Of a stretch of 64,000 nucleotides of DNA, positions 7,343-16,499 are shown in pieces (position 1 is the stretch's first letter; each line of letters begins with the position of its first letter). Source of the DNA: JAFCUW01 sp049898325 (GTDB lineage: Bacteria > Pseudomonadota > Gammaproteobacteria > Burkholderiales > Burkholderiaceae_D); contig NZ_JAFCXL010000020.1 of the NCBI RefSeq assembly GCF_049898325.1, forward strand, positions 1 through 64,000, written 5' to 3'. Under the pieces are notes generated by a model. The model did not search any database. It was not told the origin of the DNA and saw only the letters and a list, made by a program, of their open reading frames with translations. A program made the position numbers and the translations under genes.

Positions 7343-8902
7343 TCAGGCCGGCGCCATCGAGCGGTAGCCGACCCGAAAACCACCCCAGTGCTGGCCGTCG
7401 ACCATGATCGGCGCCGACAGATCGTGCATCACCTCCCCCGTGTCGCGCTTGTAGGTCTGCAGCAGGAACGGCCGGGTATTCGAGCCGCAGCGCGCGCCCG
7501 TGCGGTCGTTGAAGATGCGCTTGGTGCGGTTGTTGACCATGTCGATGGCGTAGTCGCCCGTGAGCGGCTGGGAAAACTTCTTGTTGTGGGTCGGAAAATA
7601 GCCGTTGTTGTCGACCGCGCCGCAATAGGCCAGTTGCGGCATCGACGCCAGCAGCGCTTCCTGGATGGGCGGCAGCACGCGGTCGGTGAAGCCGTCGAAA
7701 CGGGTGCTGTGCTTTTGCGGATTGGTGTTCGGCAGCGGCTTGTAGCGGCGGTCGAACAAGGCTTCGCGGGTGATCTGGCCGTCGCGGATGGCATCGCTGA
7801 AGAGCTGGCCGACCGCGCGGGCCGCCGTGCGCGCCGCCGCGCCAATGGCATCGTGGGCGGTGGCCACGCCCGACTCCGACAGCGCCGCCGCGATCGACTC
7901 GGCCCGCTCGGACAGCGCCATCGCCGCCTGGGCCGCCTGCGGCAAGGCCTGGTCGGTCGAGAGCAGGCTGTCGCGCACCGTCGTGAGCGACTGCAGGATG
8001 GCGCCGGTGGTATCGACGTGCGCGCGCGCGCTGTGGGCGATGGCGCCGATTTCCTGCTCGGCGACGATCGACGACTGCTCGATATTGGTCAGCATCTGCT
8101 GGACCCGCCCGACATTGCCGGTGGCCGCTTCGACCGCCGCCGTCAGTGCCCCCATCGCCTCGACCGCCTGCGCCGCCTGGCCGTTGATGGCGCCGACCAT
8201 CACGCTGATTTCATCGGTGGCCGACTTGGTGCGCTGGGCCAGCTGGCGCACTTCACCGGCCACCACGGCGAAACCGCGCCCGTGTTCGCCCGCGCGCGCC
8301 GCTTCGATGGCCGCGTTCAGGGCCAGCAGGTTGGTGCGCGCCGAAATTTCCGCGATCACCTCGGTGAAGCCGGCGATGCCCGCCGACTGCTGGCGCAGCG
8401 CGGCCATGCCGGCGGCCGCCTCGACCGCCTGGCGGCCGGCGCTGCCGATGCGCTGCAGGCCATCGTCGGCCTCGGCGCGCCCGCTCACGCTCTCGCTGCG
8501 CACGCGGGTGGCGACGATGGCGGCGCGGGCGGCATTGGCGGCGATCTGGCCTGTACTGCGCGCCACCTCGCCGGCGTCCACCACCATCGTCTCGACGGCG
8601 CCGACATCGACATCGATCTTGTGTTTGACGCTGTCGACGAAATACGCCGTTTCGGCCGCGCCGATCATCACCGCGTCGACCGAGCCGCCGACCACCTCGA
8701 ACAGGCGCGCCTGCGCGGTCTGGCCAGGAGCGCCGCGCCGGCGCGCCAGCGCTCCGCCAGCGACGCCGATCAGGGCGCCTGCGGCGGCCAGCGCCCACGG
8801 CGGCGCCAGCGACTCCATCAAAGCACCAAGCAGCGCCGCCGCCGCCACCAGCGCCGCGCCCGTGCCCAGCGCGCGCCAACCATTCCCGTTCAGCCCAGCC
8901 AT
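7343..8902 (-). CDS. Methyl-accepting chemotaxis protein with C-terminal sensor-like domain
   Basis: The 519-residue transducer starts at ATG 8902 (MAGLNGNGW). Two short hydrophobic segments lie close together near the N-terminus (about 10-55), with no periplasmic ligand domain and no evident HAMP domain. The signalling hairpin is clear (IAEISARTNLLALNAAIEAA, then GRGFAVVAGEVRQLAQRT). Unusually, about 130 residues follow the signalling region (from about 385), containing VNNRTKRIFNDRTG, RPFLLQTYKRDTG and APIMVDGQHWGGFRVGY. This tail resembles sensor modules found at the C-terminus of some cytoplasmic transducers, so sensing is probably intracellular. No chemotaxis genes adjoin it; it is convergent with the hybrid kinase. 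Confidence 0.85.
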   Translation of the reverse strand: MAGLNGNGWRALGTGAALVAAAALLGALMESLAPPWALAAAGALIGVAGGALARRRGAPGQTAQARLFEVVGGSVDAVMIGAAETAYFVDSVKHKIDVDVGAVETMVVDAGEVARSTGQIAANAARAAIVATRVRSESVSGRAEADDGLQRIGSAGRQAVEAAAGMAALRQQSAGIAGFTEVIAEISARTNLLALNAAIEAARAGEHGRGFAVVAGEVRQLAQRTKSATDEISVMVGAINGQAAQAVEAMGALTAAVEAATGNVGRVQQMLTNIEQSSIVAEQEIGAIAHSARAHVDTTGAILQSLTTVRDSLLSTDQALPQAAQAAMALSERAESIAAALSESGVATAHDAIGAAARTAARAVGQLFSDAIRDGQITREALFDRRYKPLPNTNPQKHSTRFDGFTDRVLPPIQEALLASMPQLAYCGAVDNNGYFPTHNKKFSQPLTGDYAIDMVNNRTKRIFNDRTGARCGSNTRPFLLQTYKRDTGEVMHDLSAPIMVDGQHWGGFRVGYRSMAPA

Positions 8903-9092
8903 GTCTACCCCGTCTCTTGTGTTCAATCGCCACGCTCGCCGGCGTGGTTGCGCCCGTCGCCGCCGCGCCCCGGTCCCGGTGGACGTGTGCGCATGCGGCA
9001 TGCATCGGTCGAAGGTACAGCAAGGCCGGCGCGGGCTCAATCGGCAAGGCCGATTGTGTATCTATCAAGCAACAAAAAGCGGCTTGCTGGCG

Positions 9093-9530
9093 CTACCAGT
9101 GCAGCGCCAGCAGGCGCGCCGCCATCCGTGGCCAGCACAAGCGGGCCAGTTCGCGCCGCGCCGCCCAGCGGTAGCCGTCCGCTTCCGGGGTGGCCACGCC
9201 GGTGACGGGGTGGGAAAAAAAGCTGGTGCAGGCGAGCTCGCCGAGGTCGGGCAACGCGTCCCCGCTGTACACCCGGTACAGGTGCAGGCGCTTGTCGGGC
9301 CGGTAGTCGAACTGGCCCAGGTCGATGAAGCGTTCGGCGCCGAAGCGCGTGATGCCCGCTTCCTCGCGCAGCTCGCGCATCGCCGCCTCGAGCGTGCTCT
9401 CGCCCGGGTCCTGCATGCCTTTCGGGATGTCCCACCTGGCGGTGCCGGTGACGTGGCACAGCAGCAGTTGCCCGGCCCGGTTGACGATCAGGGTGCCGCA
9501 CGAGACCGGCAAGGGGCCGGCCGCCTTCAC
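9093..9530 (-). CDS. Nudix hydrolase
   Basis: The 145-residue protein is a single Nudix fold. The Nudix box is complete in the stretch beginning GMQDPGESTLEAAMRELREE and continuing AGI, which fits GX5EX7REUXEEXGU. Such enzymes hydrolyse nucleoside diphosphate-X compounds; the substrate cannot be read from sequence. The start is GTG at 9530, which overlaps the TGA of the upstream hybrid kinase (GTGA, 9527-9530), so its translation is probably coupled to that kinase. It lies on the same strand and is likely in the same transcript. Confidence 0.9.
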   Translation of the reverse strand: MKAAGPLPVSCGTLIVNRAGQLLLCHVTGTARWDIPKGMQDPGESTLEAAMRELREEAGITRFGAERFIDLGQFDYRPDKRLHLYRVYSGDALPDLGELACTSFFSHPVTGVATPEADGYRWAARRELARLCWPRMAARLLALHW

Positions 9531-12500
9531 CGCGCCGCCCCCGCCTGCAGGGCTGCCGTCAGCGCCGCGAGGCTGACCGGCTTGGTCAGATGGAGGTCGA
9601 AGCCGGCGCTGGCGGCCAGGGCGACGTCGTCAAGCGCGCCCCAGCCCGTCAGCGCCACCAGCGTCACGTGTGCGAGCGCCGCGCTGGCGCGGATCGCGCG
9701 CGCCACCTCGTGTCCGTTCATGCCCGGCATGCCGATGTCGAGGATGACCAGGTCGGGCACGCTGCTGTGCGCCAGCGCCAGCCCGGCGGCGCCGCCCAGC
9801 GCCACCTGCGGCCGGTGGCCCATCAGCGTGAGCAGCGCCGCCAGGCTGTCGGCGGCGTCAACGTTGTCGTCCACCACCAGCACCCGCAAACCGGCCGGCG
9901 CCGCCGTGGTGGCCACCAGCGGCGGGGCCGCTTGTACCGGCGCCACGCCTGCCGGCAGCCGCAAGGTGAAGGTGCTGCCCGCGCCGGGGCCGGCGCTGGC
10001 GGCGCTGATCGAACCGCCGTGCAGCTCGGCCAGCCGGCGCACCAGCGACAGGCCGATGCCCAGGCCGCCGCGGGCCAGGTCGCGCTCGCCGCGCACCTGG
10101 GTGAACATGTCGAACACCGTCCCGAGGGCATCGGCGGCGATGCCGATGCCGCTGTCGCGCACCGTCACCACCGCTTCCAGGGCGCCGTCGGCCGCTCCCT
10201 CCTGCCAGGCGCGGATCTCGATGCGCCCGCCGGGCGGGGTGTACTTGGCGGCGTTGTTGACCAGGTTGCTGATCACCTGCACCACCCGGGTGCTGTCCAC
10301 GTCGAGCATCACCGCCTGCTCGGGCAGCAGTACGGTGAGCGCGTGTCCGCTCGCTTCGACCAGCGCCAGATTGGTCTCGAGCGCCATCGCCACCAGCGTA
10401 TGCAGCGGCGCCGGCGCTTTCTTCAGTTCGATCTTGCCGCGCGTGATGCGGGCGACATCGAGCAGGTCGTCGACCAGGTGGATCAGGTGACCGAGCTGGC
10501 GGTCCATCATCGCCGTCACCCGCGTGCGCGCGGCAGCATCGCCATCTTTCATGCGCAGTAAATCGAGGCCGGTACGGATCGGCGCGAGCGGATTGCGCAG
10601 TTCGTGGGCCAGGGTGGCGAGAAACTCCGATTTGCGCAGGTCCGCCTCCGACAGGTCGGCGGCGACCCGGCGCAGGGCGTCCTCGGCGCGTTTTTGCTCG
10701 GTGATGTCACGGGTGACCGTGGCCAGGCCAATGATGGCGCCCCGTTCGTCGACCACCGCGAAGCCCTTGAAGTACACGGGCACCACGGCGCCCGTGTCGA
10801 GCCGGGCGAAGCGCAGCTCGCCCTCCCAGCGGCCGGCCGCGCCGGTCAGCGCGGGCAATACCTGCTCGAGCACCAGCGCGCGGCTTTCGGCGGCGAAAAA
10901 GTCGTCCAGCCGGTAGTCGGACATGGTGGCGCCGTCGGCCATGCCGGACAGGCGGCGCCCGGCCGGATTGAGAAACATGCCGACCGTGTCGGGGGTGGCG
11001 ATGCCGATGAAGTCGGGCGACTGCTCGGCCACCGCGGCCAGCCGGCGGATGCCCTCCTGGGCCATGCGCCGCTCGGTCTCGTCGCGAAAGTACAGGGCGA
11101 TGCCGCCATCCGGGGTGGGATAGCAGTTGATCTCGAGCCAGCCGCCCAGCGGGTCGTACCAGGCGTCGAACTTGACGGCGACGCGCTCGCGCGCGCAGCG
11201 GCGCAGGCCGTCCTCGATGGGCGTGCCGGCCATCGGCCCGAACGACTGCCAGAAGCCGGAGCCGGTCAGCACCTCGCGCGCCAGTTGCGTCACCTGTTCG
11301 GCGGCCTGGTTGGCAAACGTGATCACCCAATCGGCGTCGATGGCGATAAAACCTTCGCTGATGCTCTCGAGGATATCGTGTGCGCGTTCCTCGGCGGCGA
11401 CCCGTTCGAGCGCCTCCTGGCGCTGACCGATCACCAGCGAGGCGGTATTGGCCAGCATCAGCAGCGCCGCGTGCTCGTCCTGGCTGGGCGCGCGCAGCTC
11501 GCGGTAGTACCAGCAGAACACCCCCAGCACGCGGCCCGACGGCGCCACCACCGGCATCGCGCGGCAGGCGCGCAGGCCCCAGGCACGCGCCAGCGCGCGA
11601 AACGCCGGCCAGCGGTCATCGCCGTCGATATCGTCGACCGTCACCGTTTCGGCACTGGCCGCGGCCAGCGCGCCGGGGCTGCTGTCGATGGCCGGATCGA
11701 GCGCGTCGAGGGCGTCGAGAAATCCGTCGGAGAGCGACGGCGCCGCCACGTGGCGCAGGCGCAGGCCGGCGCGCTCGCCGCTGGCCAGGCGGATCGCCGC
11801 CAGCCCGGCGCCGCCGGCGTAGTCTTCCGCGGCGTGGGCCAGCACCTCGAGCACGTCGGCCAGCGGGGCGTCCGACACCGCCAGTTCGAGCGCGCTGCGC
11901 TGGCCCAGCGCCAGCAGGCTGGCCTGGGTGCGCTCGGTGACGTCGATGCCGTGCACCAGTACGCCCGAGATGGCGCCGTCGGCTTCGCGCAGCGCCGTGT
12001 AGACCACGTCGACGTAACGGGGCTCGAGCAGCTTGCCGCTGTGGCGGCGCAGCAGCAAGCGCTCGGCGTAACGCTCGCGCGGCTGGCCGTCGGCGTAGAC
12101 GGCGTCGAGCTGCTCGAAAAAATCCTGGCCGGCCAGTTCCGGCAGCGCCACGCGGGCGTCGCGCCCGAGCAGCTCGCGCTGGCCCACCAGGTGGCTGAAG
12201 CGCTGGTTGAGGAACTCGAAGCGGTGCTGCGGCGAGCGCACCACGCACATGAAGGCGGGAGCGCGCTGAAAAATGTCGACCAGCCGCGCGCTGGCCGCCT
12301 CGACTTCGGCGAACAGGCGCTCGCGCTCGGCCTCGATGCGGTCGATCTGTTCGGCCGCGAGGCGCTCGCCGGTGGCGTCGCGGAAGATCTTGGCGTAGCC
12401 GCGCAAGGTGCCAGCCTCGTCGCGCATCGGCACCAGCACGCCGTCGGCGAAAAAACGCTCGCCGTTGGCGCGCACGTGCCAGCGCTTGTCGATGGCGCGC

Positions 12501-13177
12501 CCGCTGTCGAGGGCGCGCGCCATTTCCAGCTCGGGCTGGCCATCGGCGCGGTCCTGCGCCGTGAAGATCATCGCCGCGCTCCGGCCGCGCGCGTAGGCGC
12601 TGTCGCAGCCGACAATGTCGGCGGCGCCGCCGGCCCACTCGGTAATGACGCCATGCGTGTCGGTACCGATGAAGGCGTAGTCGCGTGCGCTGTCGAGGAT
12701 CAGGCGGATGCGGGCGTCGCGCGCGCGCAGGTCGGCCTGGTGACGCACTTCGCGGTGTTCGGCGATGGCCGCCGTCTTGCGGTACAGGTCGATGAACACG
12801 GCCACGCGGGCGCGCAGCACCACCGGGTTGACCGGCTTGGCCACGTAGTCGACGGCGCCCAGCGCGTACGCCGCATCGACGGGAAAATCGGCGACATCTT
12901 CGCCGGTGAGAAAAATGATCGGCACCGCCTGCGCGCGCGGATAGCGGCGCAGCTGGGCCGCGGTGGCCATGGCGTCCCGGGCCGGCGCACGAACGTCGAG
13001 CACGATCACGGCCACGTCGTGTTCGAAGGCCGCCTGCAGCACGGCGTCGCGCGAGCCGACCGCGATGATCTCCTCGCCCAGCCCGGCAAACAGCGCCGCC
13101 AGCAGGGCCAGGCTGGCCGGATTTTCATCGACCAGCAGAATTTTCACCCTGGCGGGCGACTCGACCGGATTTTTCAT
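9527..13177 (-). CDS. Large multi-sensor hybrid histidine kinase (REC-PAS-PAS-GAF-PAS-PAS-HisKA-HATPase-REC)
   Basis: From the ATG at 13177 (MKNPVESPARVKILLVDEN) the protein has 1216 residues. An N-terminal receiver (about 10-130) has PVDAAYALGAVDYVAKP at its end. Next come two PAS domains (about 150-275 and 300-430), a GAF-like region (about 440-600), two more PAS domains (about 610-830), HisKA with His near 858 (LAHELRNPLAPIRTGLD), HATPase_c (NLVNNAAKYTPPGG, GGLGIGLSLVRRLAELHGG) and a C-terminal receiver (Asp near 1146, ILDIGMPGMNG, then SAGFDLHLTKP). No membrane segments are visible. It is coupled to the Nudix gene downstream. The input signals are unknown; a longer start is open but unsupported. 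Confidence 0.88.
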   Translation of the reverse strand: MKNPVESPARVKILLVDENPASLALLAALFAGLGEEIIAVGSRDAVLQAAFEHDVAVIVLDVRAPARDAMATAAQLRRYPRAQAVPIIFLTGEDVADFPVDAAYALGAVDYVAKPVNPVVLRARVAVFIDLYRKTAAIAEHREVRHQADLRARDARIRLILDSARDYAFIGTDTHGVITEWAGGAADIVGCDSAYARGRSAAMIFTAQDRADGQPELEMARALDSGRAIDKRWHVRANGERFFADGVLVPMRDEAGTLRGYAKIFRDATGERLAAEQIDRIEAERERLFAEVEAASARLVDIFQRAPAFMCVVRSPQHRFEFLNQRFSHLVGQRELLGRDARVALPELAGQDFFEQLDAVYADGQPRERYAERLLLRRHSGKLLEPRYVDVVYTALREADGAISGVLVHGIDVTERTQASLLALGQRSALELAVSDAPLADVLEVLAHAAEDYAGGAGLAAIRLASGERAGLRLRHVAAPSLSDGFLDALDALDPAIDSSPGALAAASAETVTVDDIDGDDRWPAFRALARAWGLRACRAMPVVAPSGRVLGVFCWYYRELRAPSQDEHAALLMLANTASLVIGQRQEALERVAAEERAHDILESISEGFIAIDADWVITFANQAAEQVTQLAREVLTGSGFWQSFGPMAGTPIEDGLRRCARERVAVKFDAWYDPLGGWLEINCYPTPDGGIALYFRDETERRMAQEGIRRLAAVAEQSPDFIGIATPDTVGMFLNPAGRRLSGMADGATMSDYRLDDFFAAESRALVLEQVLPALTGAAGRWEGELRFARLDTGAVVPVYFKGFAVVDERGAIIGLATVTRDITEQKRAEDALRRVAADLSEADLRKSEFLATLAHELRNPLAPIRTGLDLLRMKDGDAAARTRVTAMMDRQLGHLIHLVDDLLDVARITRGKIELKKAPAPLHTLVAMALETNLALVEASGHALTVLLPEQAVMLDVDSTRVVQVISNLVNNAAKYTPPGGRIEIRAWQEGAADGALEAVVTVRDSGIGIAADALGTVFDMFTQVRGERDLARGGLGIGLSLVRRLAELHGGSISAASAGPGAGSTFTLRLPAGVAPVQAAPPLVATTAAPAGLRVLVVDDNVDAADSLAALLTLMGHRPQVALGGAAGLALAHSSVPDLVILDIGMPGMNGHEVARAIRASAALAHVTLVALTGWGALDDVALAASAGFDLHLTKPVSLAALTAALQAGAAR

Positions 13178-13434
13178 AAGTGTGACAGGGTGGGATTGCG
13201 TGCATCCTGGCGCCGGCGCCGGCGCGCCGCCGCCGATCGCACTGTTCAACATCGTGCGACTGCCATTGTACGCACGGCGTCCGGCATCAACGATATAGCA
13301 AAAATCACATTGTAGGATGAATCTTACAGTTATGCAGGCTGGCAGCCTCTTTCAGTGGAGCATCTTTTTTTGCACACTAGAAAAAGTCCACCCCGGACCC
13401 AGCTTGAGCAACATTTATGATGTAAAACCGCCAC

Positions 13435-14481
13435 ATGACGCCCAATTTTGCCACCCTGCCAGCCACCGCGCCGCCGCCAGTCGATCACCGCATGAGCGCC
13501 GCCGGCACCGACGGCAGCGCCCATCACGCCTTGCTGGCGCTCGGCCGTTACCTGGCCAACGCCGGCTACCGCCACACGGCCATCAGCGCCGCCTCGCACC
13601 AGAGCGTGGTGCGGCGCGTCGCCAGCGCGCCGGCCCGGGCGCTCACCCTTAACGACATCTTCGGCCTGTCGCTGCAGTTTAGCGCCGACACGCTGCACCA
13701 GTCCGTCTGGGGCGCCATGAACCAGGCCGGCATCGTGCGCCGCGACGGCGCCGGCTGGCGCAGCACGCTGCGGGTGGCCAGCGCCGCCGGCCACGCCGGC
13801 AGCGGCGGCCACGGAGGCGCCAGGCCCCTGCTGTTTTTTCACTCGGCCTATCCGACCCTGGACGACGACGCCGTGTTCTTCGACCCCGACAGCTACCGCT
13901 TCCTGCGCGCCCTGCGCCCGGCGCTGAGCCAGGCGCCGGTGCGGCGCGCCATCGACATCGGCTGCGGCGCCGGCGCCGGCGCGATTGCCATCGCGCGCCG
14001 CTGGCCCGAGGCGCAGGTGCTGGCGGCGGACCTGAACGAGAAGGCGCGCACCCTCACCGCCGTCAACGCCGACCTGGCCGGTGCCCGCCACGTGCGCACC
14101 GTCCACAGCGACGGCCTGGCCAGCGTCGACGGCGACTTCGACCTGATCGTCGCCCATCGGCCGTATCTGCTCGACCCGTGCGGGCGCACGCTGCGCCACG
14201 GCGGCGGCCTGCAGGGCGAGACCGGCTGCGTCGAGATCGTCCGCGCTGCCATCGGCCGGCTGGCCCCGGGCGGCCGCCTGCTGCTCTACACGGGCGTGGC
14301 GATGGTGGGCGGGGTCGATCCCCTGCTGGCGCGGCTGGCACCCCTGCTCGACGGCGCCGGCCTGGCCTGGCGCTACGAAGAGATCGATACCGACATCCAC
14401 GGCGAGGAACTGGCCGAGGTGGGCTACGAACAGGCCGACCGCATCGCCGCCGTCTGGCTCGAAGCGCGCCGCACGGCCTGA
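13435..14481 (+). CDS. SAM-dependent methyltransferase, PrmC/HemK-like with altered NPPY motif
   Basis: The 348-residue protein has an N-terminal helical part (about 25-110) and a class I methyltransferase domain. Motif I is AIDIGCGAGAGAIAIARRW (about 180-198), followed by AADLN. The position usually occupied by N/D-PP-Y/F reads VAHRPYLLD, so the first two residues of the catalytic motif are replaced (HRPY). This resembles PrmC/PrmB-type N5-glutamine or small-molecule methyltransferases, but the altered motif makes protein glutamine methylation doubtful. The ATG at 13435 fits; another in-frame ATG lies at residue 20. No functional neighbours indicate a pathway. Confidence 0.75.
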   Translation: MTPNFATLPATAPPPVDHRMSAAGTDGSAHHALLALGRYLANAGYRHTAISAASHQSVVRRVASAPARALTLNDIFGLSLQFSADTLHQSVWGAMNQAGIVRRDGAGWRSTLRVASAAGHAGSGGHGGARPLLFFHSAYPTLDDDAVFFDPDSYRFLRALRPALSQAPVRRAIDIGCGAGAGAIAIARRWPEAQVLAADLNEKARTLTAVNADLAGARHVRTVHSDGLASVDGDFDLIVAHRPYLLDPCGRTLRHGGGLQGETGCVEIVRAAIGRLAPGGRLLLYTGVAMVGGVDPLLARLAPLLDGAGLAWRYEEIDTDIHGEELAEVGYEQADRIAAVWLEARRTA

Positions 14482-14640
14482 CGCCGGCACTGTGCCGTTT
14501 TTGCCACAGGAGCACAAGTAGCCGCTTCAGCGGCGCCGGCCATGCGTGCGCACAGCGCAGGGACTGCGCCCTGCGGTATATTGGAAGCCGGTTGCGCCGG
14601 CGTCGCCGGGGCTTCCGCCTTTGCAGAGCGAGGTGTGCCC

Positions 14641-15009
14641 ATGGCCGCAACGAACCCAAGCCGCAAGCAGACGCACAGCACGGACCCGGCCCGGCTGCGC
14701 TTTCGCACGCTGCTGTACCGCTTCATGTTCTTCGAATGGATGTTTGCCGACATCAGCGCGGCCAGCAATCTGTACGAGCGCCACGCGGCCGTGCGCCACA
14801 ACCGCTACATGAGCCGCTATCTGCCCGTCTACCTGCGGCGCTGGTCGGTCCTGACCGCCTTCGACTTCATGCTGGGCGTGCTGCTCGAGCGTGGCTTGCA
14901 GGCCAGCGTCCTGTCGGCCTGGTTCTTCACCTGGTCGTGCGTGAGCCTGACGGCGATGGTGGTCATTTCCGTCGCCTGGCTGATGCTGTCGAGCTCGCGC
15001 CTGCCTTGA
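14641..15009 (+). CDS. Small hypothetical membrane protein
   Basis: I start at the ATG at 14641, preceded by a purine-rich GAGCGAGG; an in-frame ATG at 14542 gives a longer but less convincing N-terminus. The 122-residue product has a charged N-terminal tail, FRTLLYRFMFFEWMFADIS, and two hydrophobic segments near the C-terminus (about 70-90 and 95-115). I do not recognise a family. It converges with the DUF2863-like gene with one base between the stop codons. Confidence 0.6.
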   Translation: MAATNPSRKQTHSTDPARLRFRTLLYRFMFFEWMFADISAASNLYERHAAVRHNRYMSRYLPVYLRRWSVLTAFDFMLGVLLERGLQASVLSAWFFTWSCVSLTAMVVISVAWLMLSSSRLP

Positions 15010-15010
15010 T

Positions 15011-16237
15011 TTAATCGGGCTGGTAAGGGCGCAGGCCCTGCGGCAGGCCATCGGCGCCGAAGCGGGCCGCCGTCGACAGGCTGCCAATGCCCATACTATG
15101 CAAAATCTCGCATAATTCATCGACGCTGCCCTGCAAATCCTCGGCCAGGTCGAAGGCCAGTTCGACGTTCGCCAGCGGCGCGGCGTCGCCGTTGCGGTAC
15201 AGCGCCACCCGCAGGGCGACGTCGGCGTCGAGCGCCACCGCCCCCACCACCGCGCCCGCCTGGGCCGGATCGAGCGCGTGGTCGGCCATCGCTTCGCTCA
15301 GTTGCGACATCAGCAGCAGGATTTCGCCCTCGGCCATGGCCTGGCGCCGCGCGGCAAAAAACTGGTTCTGGTACAGGAAATTGATGGCGACGCTGGCGGG
15401 ATCGGCCGCCAGGCAGGCGCGCAACAGGGGGTCCGCTTCCAGCGTCCACTGGCGGTAGCGTTCCAGGCGGGCGTCGAACCAGGCGTTGGCGCCGTCTTCG
15501 TCGGCGGCGATCGCATAGAACGGGTCGTCCAGGCGGCGCCGCACGAAGCCCAGCAGGAAGCGCAATTCGGTGGCGCGTTCGCCAGTGCCGGGCGCCGGCA
15601 CGCTGGCATCGGCGTCAGGGGCGGCGATGCTGTTGCTCAGCGCTGGCGTCGCCACCAGCTTTTTCTCGCCCATGGTGGCGGCCACTTCGCGCAGCATTTC
15701 ATTGAGTTCGCAGTAACTGATGCGATCGATCTCATCGACGTCGTACAGGTGGCTGATCAGGACCACGGTGGCCGATTCGGCCTCCAGCCCCGCCTGCTGA
15801 AAGCTGGCGCGCAGCAATTCGAAGCCGGCGGCGTCCTGGAACCCTTCCGCGCGCACCAGGCCGCCGTCCGAGTTGACGAACATGGGCACCAGGAAGGCGT
15901 CGATTTCTTCGGCCGGCTTGCCGGCCGCGCGCAGCACGATGGAGGCGGCGGCCTCCTCGATCTGGCCGCGCAACAACACATACGCGTCGACATCGTCGAA
16001 GCGGGCATGCTCGATGGCGCCGTAGAGCACCTCGTCCTGCTTCTTGCGCAAGGCGTTGCGTACCATTTTTTGCAACTCGTCGCGCTGCTGCGCCAGCGCT
16101 GCCGGATCGGCTTCTTCCTGTTCGGACACTGCCAAGGCCAGCACGGCGAGGTCTTCGACCAGTTCGTCGGTGCGATCGACCGTGGGTGCGGGGCGGGGGC
16201 CCGGGGTGCGACGGACAGGCGGCTTGTTTTTGGGCAT
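15011..16237 (-). CDS. DUF2863-like protein of unknown function
   Basis: From ATG 16237 (MPKNKPPVRRTPG) the product has 408 residues. It is mostly helical and acidic, with a basic N-terminal tail and no signal peptide or membrane segment. The sequence (LVEDLAVLALAVSEQE, LFLVPMF-like core, VVLISHLYDVDEIDRISY) resembles the DUF2863 family known from Burkholderiales. No catalytic motif is evident. The longer frame upstream of 16237 is not supported by a ribosome site. The 262-bp gap to the DUF4331 gene separates it from that cluster. Confidence 0.7.
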   Translation of the reverse strand: MPKNKPPVRRTPGPRPAPTVDRTDELVEDLAVLALAVSEQEEADPAALAQQRDELQKMVRNALRKKQDEVLYGAIEHARFDDVDAYVLLRGQIEEAAASIVLRAAGKPAEEIDAFLVPMFVNSDGGLVRAEGFQDAAGFELLRASFQQAGLEAESATVVLISHLYDVDEIDRISYCELNEMLREVAATMGEKKLVATPALSNSIAAPDADASVPAPGTGERATELRFLLGFVRRRLDDPFYAIAADEDGANAWFDARLERYRQWTLEADPLLRACLAADPASVAINFLYQNQFFAARRQAMAEGEILLLMSQLSEAMADHALDPAQAGAVVGAVALDADVALRVALYRNGDAAPLANVELAFDLAEDLQGSVDELCEILHSMGIGSLSTAARFGADGLPQGLRPYQPD

Positions 16238-16499
16238 GGTGGACTTTGTACGGTAAGGGGAACGCCCGGCAGGCGCCTTTTCGCCATCATAACAAATGCG
16301 CCGGTCCCGCCGGCAGCGGCAACGACCATCGACAAACCTCGACTCCAATTCCGGAGCGCAAGTCTAGTGTGAAAATTATGAAACAATTACTTGCAGATCT
16401 GCTGATCGAAAGTCATCTGTGCGACACATAACATAGCGCGCCCGACCTCCTTGTTATCTTGGCAGCTCGATATAACAATTTAAAACAGGAACGCAGACC

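Noticed and set aside
7388..10490. Long forward open frames (605 and 906 codons) across the chemotaxis and kinase genes
   Set aside because: They are antisense to well-supported genes, rich in Arg/Ala/His, and show no domain motifs or ribosome sites.
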